A DNA stretch of 32,291 bases. Origin: Caulobacter hibisci (GTDB lineage: Bacteria; Pseudomonadota; Alphaproteobacteria; Caulobacterales; Caulobacteraceae). Of this stretch, positions 6,392-17,274 are shown in pieces; the first letter of the stretch is position 1; every line of letters starts with the position of its first letter. The translations under genes were made by a program, and so were the position numbers. The stretch spans positions 1 to 32,291 of the forward strand of contig NZ_JADWOX010000032.1 of the NCBI RefSeq assembly GCF_016135805.1, in the 5' to 3' direction. The notes under the pieces were generated by a model. It ran no database searches, was not told where the DNA came from, and was given only the letters and a program-made list of their open reading frames with translations.

Positions 6392-8419
6392 ATGAAAAAG
6401 ACTCTCCTGGCCGGCGTTTCCGCGGGCCTCCTCGTCGCCGCCGCCGCTTCGGCCGCTAACGCCCAGTCGATCGACTACGGCTCGCTCGAGCAGCTGTTCA
6501 ACGAACCGGTCACCACCAGCGCCACCGGCGCGCCGCAGCGCTCGACCGAAGCGCCGGTGGACATGACCATCATCTCGGCCGCCGACATCCAGCGCTCGGG
6601 CGCCACCGACCTGCCGACCATCCTGTCGCGCGTCGCCGGCCTCGACGTCGAAGACCGCGGCGCCGGCGCCTCGGACGTCAGCGTCCGCGGCTACAACCAG
6701 GCCATGTCGCCGCGCCTGCTGGTCCTGATCAACGGCCGCCAGGTCTATCTCGACCACTACGGCTACACCGCCTGGGCCACCCTGCCCGTGCAGCTGTCGG
6801 AAATCCGTCAGATCGAAGTCGTCAAGGGCCCCAACAGCGCCCTGTTCGGCTTCAACGCCGTCGGCGGCGTGGTCAACATCATCACGGTGAACCCGAAGTT
6901 CGACAACACCGGCGACATCACCGTGCGCGCCGGTACGGCCGGCTATGGCGAGGTTTCGCTGGCCAAGTCGTTCAAGGTCGGCGAGCGCTTCAGCGCCCGC
7001 GTCTCGGCCGGCGCCAGCCAGTCGGACGAGTTCAAGAACACCGTCGGCGTGGCCAAGGCCCTGCTGAACGACCCGGCCAAGCTCTCGGCCAACATCGACA
7101 CCGTCACCCAGCTGACCGACAAGGTCGAGCTGCGCGTCGAGGGTTCGTACTCGAACGTCCAGGTCAGCGACATGCTGTCCAACTACGCCTACTCGCCGAG
7201 CAAGTACCTGACGAGCTCGCTGAAGGGCACCCTGGCCGCCGAGACCAAGGTCGGTGAGCTGCAGCTGACCGCCTACCAGAACGACCTGACGGCCAAGCAC
7301 GTGATCCTGGGCCAGAAGTCGCGCTTCGAGAACAAGATCACCGTCGTCTCGGCGCAGGACCTGTTCAAGATCGGCGCGAAGCACACCCTGCGCGTCGGCG
7401 CCGAGTACCGCCACAACGAGGTCAACACGGCCCCGATCGGCGGCGCCGAGGTCTCCTACGACGTCCTCGCCGCTTCGGCGATGTGGAACTGGGCGATCAC
7501 CGACAAGCTCGCCTTCACCGCCGCCGGTCGCTACGACAGCCTGGACCTGTCGCGCGAAGGCACGTTCCCGGCCGGTTCGCCGCCGCTGGGCAACGGCTAC
7601 TGGGACCGCAAGATCGAAGAGCCGAGCTACAACCTCGGCCTGGTCTGGCGCGCCACCGACGTCGACACCTTCAAGGCCACCGCCGCCCGCGGCGTGCAGG
7701 TTCCGACCCTGATCGACCTGGGCGCCCTGCAGGCCCGCGTCACCGTCGGTCCGTACACGATCGGCCTGGCCGGCAACCCGACCCTCGAGCCGGCGATCAT
7801 CACCAACTACCAGCTGACCTATGAGCGCGCCCTGCCCGCCATCAAGGCCGAAGTCAGCGCCAAGGTCTTCGTGCAGAAGACCGAGGACGTGAAGGGCCAG
7901 CCGACCTCGGCCCAGATCGACGTGCCGGCGACCTTGGTCAGCCTGCCCGTGCTGAGCTATCGCAACATCGGCGAGAGCAAGATGAACGGCTTCGAACTGG
8001 CCGCCTCGGGCCAGCTGACCGGCGGCTTCCGCTGGAACGCCGACTTGACCCACACCGAGGTGGACGATGAGCCGAACACCGGCTTCTCGGCCGTGATCCG
8101 GACGGCCGCCTATGGCGAGACCACCCCGGAAAACCGCGGCAACGTCTCGTTCGGCTGGACCGACGGCGCCTGGACCGCCGACGCCTACGCCCACGTGGTC
8201 GGCCAGCACAAGGCCTACGCGCTCTACAGCGCCGCCGCCGCGCCGAACCTGGTCAACGTCGAGGCCTACACCGCCATCGGCGGCCGGGTGGCCCGCGCGT
8301 TCGACCACGGCGTGACCGTGGCGCTGAGCGGCCAGAACCTCGGCGACAACCGCCAGCGCCAGAGCGCCGGCCTGGAAGTCGAGCGTCGCCTGTTCCTGAG
8401 CGTCAGCAAGACCTGGTAA
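6392..8419 (+). CDS. TonB-dependent outer-membrane receptor
   Basis: A 675-residue gated porin driven by TonB. The signal peptide ends at ANAQ (residue ~25). The mature N-terminus, with SLEQLFNEPVTTSATGAPQ, resembles the lead-in of receptors commonly paired with YfiR-like proteins. The plug domain spans roughly residues 48-160, with VDMTIISAADIQRSG, VSVRGYNQ, LLVLINGRQVYLD, IRQIEVVKGPNSALFGFNAVGGVVNIIT. The rest is beta-barrel, ending in the aromatic-terminated strand LFLSVSKTW. No classical TonB box is obvious. It is likely co-transcribed with the upstream YfiR-like gene and ends in a strong terminator at 8448. Ligand is not predictable. Confidence 0.9.
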   Translation: MKKTLLAGVSAGLLVAAAASAANAQSIDYGSLEQLFNEPVTTSATGAPQRSTEAPVDMTIISAADIQRSGATDLPTILSRVAGLDVEDRGAGASDVSVRGYNQAMSPRLLVLINGRQVYLDHYGYTAWATLPVQLSEIRQIEVVKGPNSALFGFNAVGGVVNIITVNPKFDNTGDITVRAGTAGYGEVSLAKSFKVGERFSARVSAGASQSDEFKNTVGVAKALLNDPAKLSANIDTVTQLTDKVELRVEGSYSNVQVSDMLSNYAYSPSKYLTSSLKGTLAAETKVGELQLTAYQNDLTAKHVILGQKSRFENKITVVSAQDLFKIGAKHTLRVGAEYRHNEVNTAPIGGAEVSYDVLAASAMWNWAITDKLAFTAAGRYDSLDLSREGTFPAGSPPLGNGYWDRKIEEPSYNLGLVWRATDVDTFKATAARGVQVPTLIDLGALQARVTVGPYTIGLAGNPTLEPAIITNYQLTYERALPAIKAEVSAKVFVQKTEDVKGQPTSAQIDVPATLVSLPVLSYRNIGESKMNGFELAASGQLTGGFRWNADLTHTEVDDEPNTGFSAVIRTAAYGETTPENRGNVSFGWTDGAWTADAYAHVVGQHKAYALYSAAAAPNLVNVEAYTAIGGRVARAFDHGVTVALSGQNLGDNRQRQSAGLEVERRLFLSVSKTW

Positions 8420-8447
8420 GCGTTTCGGGTCTCCCGAAAACCGGAAG

Positions 8448-8474
8448 GGGCGGCCTGAAAGGGCCGCCCTTTTT
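8448..8474 (+). terminator. Intrinsic terminator after the TonB-dependent receptor
   Basis: Stem GGGCGGCC (8448-8455) / GGCCGCCC (8462-8469) with a six-base loop, followed by TTTTT at 8470-8474. It lies about 30 bases after the receptor stop. Confidence 0.85.
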
Positions 8475-8482
8475 GTTGCGCC

Positions 8483-8643
8483 CTTCTCCCCTTGCGGGAG
8501 AAGGTGGCGGCGAAGCCGTCGGATGAGGGGTCTCTCAAATCCGGGCCGTCGCACCCGGTCGATCGGCATTCGCGGTGTCGAGATCTGAGAGACCCCTCAC
8601 CCGACCTCCTTCGGAGGCCACCCTCTCCCGCAAGGGGAGAGGG
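8483..8643. repeat. Family D paired inverted repeat, copy 1
   Basis: Left arm 8483-8537 (CTTCTCCCCTTGCGGGAGAAG ... GATGAGGGGTCTCTCA) and inverted right arm 8586-8643 (TGAGAGACCCCTCACCCGAC ... CTCTCCCGCAAGGGGAGAGG), separated by ~48 bases. Each arm ends in its own hairpin. A second pair is at 18309-18470 and a single arm at 22531-22589. The right arm ends about 12 bases from the stop of the minus-strand gene at 8656. Confidence 0.85.
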
Positions 8644-8655
8644 ATCATGACGGAC

Positions 8656-9306
8656 TCACCAGTCGTCCTTCTTCTTCTTCATCAGCGCGAACAGCCCCGG
8701 ATAGGGCCCCTGGCCGGTCCGGTAGAGGCACCACTCGTCGTCCTTCTTGCAGGCGCCGTCGAAGAAGTCCTTCTTGGACTGGTCGATCACCGCGTACATC
8801 GGCGCGTCCTTGGCCTTGACCCCCAGCTTGTCGTCGCAGGCCGCGCGTTCGGCCTTGGTCAGGCGGTAGAGGTCGGCGTGGTTGCAGCCGCCGCCTTCAC
8901 GGGCGGCCTGGCGCAGGCCTTCGCCGCCGGGCGTGGGGGTTCCGCGCGACTTGAATCCGGGCGGGGCGACGGCGGCGCGGGGCGCCTCTGGAGCAGCGGA
9001 CGACGGAGCCGGCGCGCTGGCGACCTGGGCCGGCACCTTGGGCGGCGGCGGGACCACGGCGCGGGCCGGCGGGGCGGCGGGCGAGGCCGACGCGGGCGCC
9101 TCAGCTTCCGGCGCGGAGACACGCGGAGCCGGCGGCGGCACGACGTCCACGAGATCGACGATCAGGCTCTGCGGCTCGACCGGCGGCGGCATGATCTTGA
9201 TCCCGCTGACCAGCGCCACGCCCAGCAGCACGTGCAGGCCGCTCACCGCGATCAGGGCGAGCGCGAATGGCCTCTTGCGGCGAGCTGTCGATCGCCTACC
9301 GGCCAT
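8656..9306 (-). CDS. TonB-like Pro/Ala-rich inner-membrane protein with an unusual C-terminal domain
   Basis: 216 residues. A basic N-terminus (RRSTARRKR) is followed by one transmembrane helix (about 13-36), then IVDLVDVVPPP and a long Pro/Ala-rich linker (~50-120), the layout of TonB. The C-terminal ~75 residues do not show the TonB beta domain; instead there is GGGCNHADLYRLTKAERAAC, four further-spaced cysteines overall, and a Lys/Asp-rich end (MKKKKDDW). It is convergent with the receptor, not in its operon. It could be an energy-transducer relative or a lineage-specific envelope protein; I do not recognise the C-terminal domain with confidence. Confidence 0.7.
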   Translation of the reverse strand: MAGRRSTARRKRPFALALIAVSGLHVLLGVALVSGIKIMPPPVEPQSLIVDLVDVVPPPAPRVSAPEAEAPASASPAAPPARAVVPPPPKVPAQVASAPAPSSAAPEAPRAAVAPPGFKSRGTPTPGGEGLRQAAREGGGCNHADLYRLTKAERAACDDKLGVKAKDAPMYAVIDQSKKDFFDGACKKDDEWCLYRTGQGPYPGLFALMKKKKDDW

Positions 9307-9400
9307 CCCGAATCCTTGCTTGCGCGCAACAGGCGCGATGGCTTGCGGATACGAGGGCCATGGGGCGCGGCGATGGCGGCAATGATGCGGCGGCGCAAAG

Positions 9401-9427
9401 AAAAAGGCCCGGCGTCGCCGCCGGGCC
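9401..9427 (-). terminator. Intrinsic terminator of the minus-strand fad cluster
   Basis: A nine-base stem (9406-9414 with 9419-9427, GGCCCGGCG/CGCCGGGCC) and a four-base loop; read on the minus strand it is followed by TTTTT (9405-9401). It lies about 150 bases past the fadB-type stop and before the TonB-like gene, so it separates the two transcription units. Confidence 0.8.
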
Positions 9428-9462
9428 TCCTCATTTCGCCTTGCGGGCGACCGGTGATCCGA

Positions 9463-9555
9463 GAACCCCGCCCTTCGACAGGCTCAGGGTGAGGTTCTCT
9501 ACTGCGGCCGCCTATCCATGATCCTCATCCTGAGCTTGTCGAAGGACGAGGATCA
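9463..9555. repeat. Family F paired hairpin repeat
   Basis: The left unit 9463-9501 has ends GAACC/GGTTC around CTTCGACAGGCTCAGGGTGAGG; the right unit 9521-9555 has ends GATCCTC/GAGGATC around CTCATCCTGAGCTTGTCGAAGG. The two units are inverted relatives of each other. This CTTCGACA-GCTCAG motif is a common alphaproteobacterial intergenic repeat. Confidence 0.75.
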
Positions 9556-9577
9556 CGCACCGCGGCTAAGAACGACC

Positions 9578-11761
9578 TTAGGCGGCCGCCTTCTCCTTGA
9601 CGCCGAAGCGGCTGTAGAAGGTCTCGCCCTTGGCGGCCATCTCGCGCAGCAGGGCCGGCGGGGTGAAGCGCGTGCCGTAGGCGGCGGTCAGCTGGTCGAG
9701 GGTCTCGACGAACTTGGCCACGCCGATGCCGTCGATGAAGCTGACCGGGCCGCCGGTCCAGGGCGCGAAGCCCCAGCCCAGGATGGCGCCGACGTCGGCT
9801 TCACGCGGATCGGTGATCACGCCTTCCTCGAAGCAGCGCGCGGCCTCGACGGCCTGGCGGTACAGCAGGCGGGTGCGGATCTGGTCGATCAGCGCCTTGT
9901 CGGCGTCGGTGGTTTTGACTTCAACCAGCTCCGAGAGGCCCGGCCACAGGGTCTTGGGACCCTTTTCCGGATAGTCGTAGAAGCCCTTGCCGTTCTTGCG
10001 GCCATAGCGACCCAAGTCCTCGACCATCTTGGCGATGACCGCGGTGAACGGACGCTCTTCGTACTTGTCGCCGAGGTCCTTCTTGGTCTGGATCGCGATC
10101 TTGTGCGACAGGTCCAGGGCCACGTCGTCGTGCATTTCCAGCGGACCGCGCGGCATGCCGGTGGCGCGACCGACATTGTCGATGATCGCCGGGGCGATGC
10201 CGTCGCTGAGCAGCTCCATGCCTTCCTGCACGAAGGTGCCGAAGCAGCGCGACGTGTAGAAGCCGCGGCTGTCGTTGACGACGATCGGGGTCTTCTTGAT
10301 CTTCAGCACGTAGTCGATCGACTTGGCGATGGTCGCCTGGTCGGTCTTCTCGCCGAGGATGATCTCGACCAGGCCCATCTTGTCGACCGGCGAGAAGAAG
10401 TGGATGCCGATGAAGCTTTCCGGACGGATCGAGGCTTCGGCCAGGCCGGTGATCGGCAGGGTCGAGGTGTTGGAGCCGAACACGGCGGTGTCGGCCAGTT
10501 GGGCCTCGGCCAGCTTGGTCACCTGGGCCTTGACGTCGCGGTTCTCGAACACCGCCTCGACGACCAGGTCCGAACCCTTGACGTTGGCATAGTCCGACGT
10601 CGGATGGATCAGGGCCAGGATGGCCTCGCCCTTCTCGGCGGTCAGCTTGCCGCGCGAGACGGCCTTCTTGACCAGGGCTTCGGCGTAGCCCTTGCCCTTG
10701 TCGGCGGCTTCCTGCGTCTGGTCGATCAGCACGGTCTCGATGCCGGCCATGGCTTGGACGTAGGCGATGCCCGCGCCCATCATGCCGGCGCCGAGCACGG
10801 CGACCTTCTTGACGTCGTAGTACGGCACGCCGGCCGGACGGCCCGAACCCTTGCCCAGTTCCTGCAAGCTGAGGAACAGGGTGCGGATCATGCCCTTGGC
10901 CTGCGGGGTCATCAGGGTCTTGAGGAAGTAGCGGGTCTCGATGCGGATGGCCGCGTCGAACGGAACCTGCAGGCCCTCATAGACGGCCTTCATGATGTTC
11001 TGCTGGGCCGGGTAGTTGCCGTAGGTGTTCTTGCGCAGCATGGCGTTGCCCATGATGAACACCTGCGCGCCGGTCGGGGTGTAGGGGCCGCCGCCGGGGA
11101 TCTTGAATTCCTTCTTGTCCCAGGGAGCGACGGGGTCGCCCTTGGTCTTGATCCAGGTCTTGGCGGCTTCGACTTCCGTGCCGGCCGGCACGACTTCGTG
11201 CACGACCTTGGCGCCGAGCGCCTCGGCCGGCTTCATCGACTTGCCTTCCAGGAGGTACGGCGCGGCGGCCATGACGCCCATCAGGCGCGTCAGGCGCTGG
11301 GTGCCGCCGCCGCCCGGCAGCAGGCCGACCTTGGCTTCCGGCAGGCCCAGCTGCAGCTTCGGCAGGTCGGCGACCACGCGGTAGTGGGTGGCCAGGACGA
11401 ATTCCAGACCGCCGCCCAGGGCCAGGCCGTTGATCGCCGCGGCGATCGGCTTGCCGCCGGTTTCCAGGGCGCGGAAGGCCTTGTTCAGCGCGAAGCCGGC
11501 GTCGAACGCGGCTTGCAGGTCGCCACCGCCCAGGCCGCCTTCGCCGCCCAGTTCGCCCAGGTCAGCGCCGGCGCAGAAGCCGGTGGTCTTGCCCGAGGTG
11601 ATGACGGCGCCCTTGATGGCGTCGTCGGTCTTGATGGTCTCGACCAGTTCGCCGATCTCCTTGATCACCGAAGCGGTCAGGGTGTTCATCGTGCGGCCGG
11701 GGACGTCGAAGGTGACCAGGGCGATGCCGTCGCCGTCGACCTCGATCTTGAAGTTTTCCAT
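9578..11761 (-). CDS. Fused enoyl-CoA hydratase / 3-hydroxyacyl-CoA dehydrogenase (FadB/FadJ-type)
   Basis: A 727-residue multifunctional beta-oxidation enzyme: hydrates enoyl-CoA, then oxidises the hydroxyacyl-CoA with NAD. The N-terminal crotonase domain has SGKTTGFCAGADLGEL, the oxyanion segment INGLALGGGLE with E120, and LPEAKVGLLPGGGGTQR with E142 (the catalytic Glu pair). The NAD-binding domain begins with VLGAGMMGAGIA (about 322-333), followed by SNTSTLPITGLA and GIHFFSPVDKMGLVEII. Start: ATG at 11761 with GGAGAAG just upstream; the open frame before it is repeat sequence. It follows the thiolase gene by 102 bases that include a family E hairpin, and together they form the FadA/FadB pair. 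Ends before a strong terminator. Confidence 0.93.
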   Translation of the reverse strand: MENFKIEVDGDGIALVTFDVPGRTMNTLTASVIKEIGELVETIKTDDAIKGAVITSGKTTGFCAGADLGELGGEGGLGGGDLQAAFDAGFALNKAFRALETGGKPIAAAINGLALGGGLEFVLATHYRVVADLPKLQLGLPEAKVGLLPGGGGTQRLTRLMGVMAAAPYLLEGKSMKPAEALGAKVVHEVVPAGTEVEAAKTWIKTKGDPVAPWDKKEFKIPGGGPYTPTGAQVFIMGNAMLRKNTYGNYPAQQNIMKAVYEGLQVPFDAAIRIETRYFLKTLMTPQAKGMIRTLFLSLQELGKGSGRPAGVPYYDVKKVAVLGAGMMGAGIAYVQAMAGIETVLIDQTQEAADKGKGYAEALVKKAVSRGKLTAEKGEAILALIHPTSDYANVKGSDLVVEAVFENRDVKAQVTKLAEAQLADTAVFGSNTSTLPITGLAEASIRPESFIGIHFFSPVDKMGLVEIILGEKTDQATIAKSIDYVLKIKKTPIVVNDSRGFYTSRCFGTFVQEGMELLSDGIAPAIIDNVGRATGMPRGPLEMHDDVALDLSHKIAIQTKKDLGDKYEERPFTAVIAKMVEDLGRYGRKNGKGFYDYPEKGPKTLWPGLSELVEVKTTDADKALIDQIRTRLLYRQAVEAARCFEEGVITDPREADVGAILGWGFAPWTGGPVSFIDGIGVAKFVETLDQLTAAYGTRFTPPALLREMAAKGETFYSRFGVKEKAAA

Positions 11762-11809
11762 GTTCTCTTCTCCAGATCCGCGAAGCGGGAGGGAGGAGCG
11801 CGCCGCGCT

Positions 11810-11856
11810 CACCCCCTCAGTCGCTCCGCGACAGCTCCCCCAGAAGGGGAGCATCG
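11810..11856. repeat. Family E palindromic repeat between thiolase and fadB-type genes
   Basis: CCCCCTCAGTCGC, TCCGCGACAGCTCCCCCAG and AAGGGGAGCATC form two adjoining hairpins. The same layout is at 32105-32158. Here it lies within the transcribed spacer of an operon, where it could act as an RNA processing or stabilising hairpin. Confidence 0.7.
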
Positions 11857-11863
11857 GTTGCTA

Positions 11864-13069
<1,206 letters not shown>

Positions 13070-13167
13070 TGAATGGCTCCTTCCTGCGATCTCTTAATCG
13101 AGTTGTCCCTGACGGGATTCTTGAACCTCCAACCCGGCGGGGGCCGGGTCGGCGAATGAAACGGTGG

Positions 13168-13524
13168 CTACTTCTTCCAGGCCCCGATCGGGGACTTGTG
13201 GATCGGCGCGCACGAGAGGCCCCGGGCGCTGGCCTTGGCCGAATAGACGACCCGCTGGCCGAACTCCGGCGCGGGCAGGCGGCAGGGCGTGAAGCCCGGC
13301 GTGTTCACGGTCAGCGTCCACGCAGCGATCTTGGAGCGCAGCAGGTTGTTGCACTGCTCGACGCCCGGCTTCAGCGGCAGGTCGAAGGCGCCGGGCTGGG
13401 GGCGCTTGCCCTCCAGCTTGCCGGAGAACTGCAGCGGGCGGCGGCCCTCGGCCTTGACGCAGACCACGGCGGCGCGGGCGGCGTCCTGAGCGGGCGGGGG
13501 CGGCGGAGCGTCGGCGAACAACAT
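13168..13524 (-). CDS. Small conserved-looking protein of unknown function in the fad cluster
   Basis: 118 residues beginning MLFADAPPPPPAQDAAR, with four cysteines (near residues 22, 58, 81 and 105) and no membrane segment or family motif that I recognise. Its ATG at 13524 overlaps the stop of the upstream acyl-CoA dehydrogenase (TGATG), so it is translated by coupling and belongs to the operon. An N-terminal Pro run and the regular Cys spacing suggest a folded, possibly exported or redox-sensitive protein, but no clear signal peptide is present. The spacer to the thiolase (98 bases) contains a GC hairpin without a T tract. Confidence 0.65.
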   Translation of the reverse strand: MLFADAPPPPPAQDAARAAVVCVKAEGRRPLQFSGKLEGKRPQPGAFDLPLKPGVEQCNNLLRSKIAAWTLTVNTPGFTPCRLPAPEFGQRVVYSAKASARGLSCAPIHKSPIGAWKK

Positions 13525-14687
13525 CAGAGCGTCCTCGCGATCAGCAGCTTCATGATCTCGTTGGTGCCGCCGTAGATGCGCTGGACGCGGCTGTCCTTGT
13601 ACATCCGGGCGATCGGGTACTCGTTCATGAAGCCATAGCCGCCGAACAGCTGCAGGCAGCGGTCGACGATCTTGTTCTCCAGATCGGTCACCCAGTACTT
13701 GGCCATCGAGGCGGTGGCCGCGTCGAGGTCGCCCTTCAGGTGGCGCTCGATGCAGTGGTTGACGAACACCTTGGCGACGGTCGCCTCGGTCTTGCACTCG
13801 GCCAGCACGAACTGGGTGTTCTGGAAAGCGATGACCGGCTTGCCGAACGCCTGGCGCTCCTTGACGTAGGCGATGGTCAGCTCCAGCGCCCGCTCGATGG
13901 TGGCCATGCCCTGGACGGCGATGTTCAGCCGCTCCTGCGGCAGCTGGGCCATCAGCTGGAAGAAGCCCTGGCCCTCGTCCGTGCCCAAGAGGTTCTCGGT
14001 CGGGATCTTCACGTCGTTGAAGAACAGCTCCGACGTGTCCTGGGCCTCATGGCCCAGCTTGTCGAGGTTGCGGCCGCGCTCGAAGCCTCCGGCGCCGTCG
14101 GTCTCGACGACCAGCAGGCTGGTGCCGCGGGCGCCGCCAGCCGGATCGGTCTTGGCGACGACGATGATCAGATTGGCCGTCTGGCCGTTGGTGATGAAGG
14201 TCTTGGAGCCGTTGAGGACGTACTGGTTGCCGTCCTTCTTGGCGCTGGTCTTGATGCCTTGCAGGTCGGAGCCCGCGCCCGGCTCGGTCATGGCGATCGC
14301 GCCGACCAGCTCGCCGGTCGACAGGCGCGGCAGCCAGCGGCGCTTCTGCTCTTCGGTGCCGTAGTGGGTGATGTACGGCATGACGATGGCGTTGTGCAGG
14401 CTGGCGCCAAAGCCGTCGACGCCCTTCTTACCCAGCTGTTCCATCAGCACGACCTCGTGGCGATAGTCGCCGCCGGAGCCGCCGTATTCTTCCGGCGTGG
14501 AGAGGCCGAGCAACCCGGCCTCCCCCGCCTTGTTCCACATCGCGCGATCGACGCAGTGGTTCTTGCGCCAGGTCGCGACGACGGATTCAGGGGCGTGCTC
14601 GTCGAAGAACTTGCCCACCGCGTCCTCGAAGATCGTGATGTCTTCTTCGGCCATGAAGGCGGGTTTTGCGACGTCGAGCACGCTCAT
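13524..14687 (-). CDS. Acyl-CoA dehydrogenase
   Basis: A 387-residue FAD enzyme that makes the alpha,beta double bond of acyl-CoA. Motifs are AIAMTEPGAGSDLQGIKT (FAD/substrate site), LNGSKTFITNGQ, KLGHEAQDTSELFF, RQAFGKPV and LFGGYGFMNEYPIAR. The catalytic Glu is E377 in YGGTNEIMK, the usual position for short/medium-chain enzymes. The start is two bases beyond the stop of the longer dehydrogenase gene, so they are co-transcribed. Chain-length preference cannot be told; isovaleryl or long-chain types are both possible. Confidence 0.93.
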   Translation of the reverse strand: MSVLDVAKPAFMAEEDITIFEDAVGKFFDEHAPESVVATWRKNHCVDRAMWNKAGEAGLLGLSTPEEYGGSGGDYRHEVVLMEQLGKKGVDGFGASLHNAIVMPYITHYGTEEQKRRWLPRLSTGELVGAIAMTEPGAGSDLQGIKTSAKKDGNQYVLNGSKTFITNGQTANLIIVVAKTDPAGGARGTSLLVVETDGAGGFERGRNLDKLGHEAQDTSELFFNDVKIPTENLLGTDEGQGFFQLMAQLPQERLNIAVQGMATIERALELTIAYVKERQAFGKPVIAFQNTQFVLAECKTEATVAKVFVNHCIERHLKGDLDAATASMAKYWVTDLENKIVDRCLQLFGGYGFMNEYPIARMYKDSRVQRIYGGTNEIMKLLIARTL

Positions 14688-14689
14688 GA

Positions 14690-16483
<1,794 letters not shown>

Positions 16484-16516
16484 TTAAGCGGTCCTGACTG
16501 ATCGGGATCGGGAAGG

Positions 16517-16541
16517 AAAACGAACGGATCGCGTCCCGTTC
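16517..16541 (-). terminator. Weak terminator or attenuator between merR and the fad genes
   Basis: A six-base stem GAACGG (16522-16527) / CCGTTC (16536-16541); on the minus strand a TTTT (16520-16517) follows one base after it. The stem is short, so it may only reduce read-through from the regulator gene. Confidence 0.35.
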
Positions 16542-16587
16542 CGCCGGTCTTGGCGAAAGCGGGCGCGGTCGTGACGGGAAGGGTTGA

Positions 16588-17070
16588 TTACTTGCCGAGC
16601 GCCATGTCGGCGTGGCCGTCGAGGCGGGCGCGCAGCAGCTGCTCGTAGTCGGCCGAGCGCGGCAGCAGGTCGGGACGGATCTCGGCCAGGCGGCGCTCCA
16701 GGCGATCGCAGGCCTCGCGAAGCTCGATCAGGGCGCCGTCGATGTCTTCGCGCTGCTGCTCGAGGGCGGCGGCGCGCTCGCGGAACTTCTTCAGCGACCG
16801 GGCCATCTGGGCCGCGCCGTCGTCGTTCTCGTCGTACAGGTCCAGCAGTTCGCGGATTTCCGACAGCGACAGGCCCACGCGCTTGCCGCGCAGGATCAGC
16901 TGCAGGCGGACGCGGTCCTTGTGGGAATAGACGCGGTTGAGACCTTCGCGGGCCGGCGTCAGCAGGCCCTTGTCCTCGTAGAAGCGCAGCGCCCGGGGCG
17001 TCGCCTTGAACTCGTTGCAGAGCTGACGGATCGAGAACGTGCGTTCGGGACGTCGCAGATCGGTCACCAT
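16588..17070 (-). CDS. MerR-family regulator of the acyl-CoA degradation cluster (LiuR-like)
   Basis: 160 residues. The N-terminal MerR winged helix runs from TFSIRQLCNEFKATPRALRFYEDKGLLTP to RVYSHKDRVRLQLILRGKRVGLSLSEIRELL, then a coiled-coil dimerisation helix (about 85-130). No metal-binding cysteine cluster is present at the end, so it is not a metal sensor. MerR proteins of this type (LiuR and relatives) control branched-chain amino acid or fatty acid degradation genes in proteobacteria. Start: ATG at 17070 with GGGAGGG upstream; the in-frame ATG at 17157 lacks this and overlaps the operator region. It is first in the minus-strand fad cluster, so it likely regulates itself and the following genes. 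Confidence 0.88.
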   Translation of the reverse strand: MVTDLRRPERTFSIRQLCNEFKATPRALRFYEDKGLLTPAREGLNRVYSHKDRVRLQLILRGKRVGLSLSEIRELLDLYDENDDGAAQMARSLKKFRERAAALEQQREDIDGALIELREACDRLERRLAEIRPDLLPRSADYEQLLRARLDGHADMALGK

Positions 17071-17152
17071 CGTTACCCTCCCAGGGTGCGGCCGGCCTTC
17101 GCGACCGGGTCGTTGGTTATCGGCGTTCACGCTACGCCGGACGCCGCGGAAC

Positions 17153-17175
17153 GTCAACGCTTACGTAAACGTCAA
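17153..17175. promoter_or_regulatory. Candidate MerR operator between the MerR and S24-like genes
   Basis: GTCAACGC-TTACGTAA-ACGTCAA: a perfect TTACGTAA core flanked by near-inverted GTCAACG / ACGTCAA. Read on the minus strand, TTGACG at its start would serve as a -35 box. The pattern resembles sites reported for LiuR-type MerR regulators. It is upstream of merR (start 17070) and about 100 bases before the divergent gene at 17275, so it could affect both. Confidence 0.6.
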
Positions 17176-17274
17176 CCTTCGCCATTGACGCTAGGTTTAC
17201 ATTCCTAGGACCTGGGCATAATTTCCTTGGGACTTCCGTCGCTTGGCTCCCGCCGGCGACGCGGGGAGGATCCG

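Noticed and set aside
6155..8569. A minus-strand open frame of about 800 codons
   Set aside because: Antisense shadow of the TonB-dependent receptor; no motifs, low-complexity composition, and it runs into a repeat.
8656..9306. Calling the Pro-rich protein a true TonB
   Set aside because: The N-terminal layout fits, but the C-terminal TonB fold motifs are absent and a different Cys-containing domain is present.
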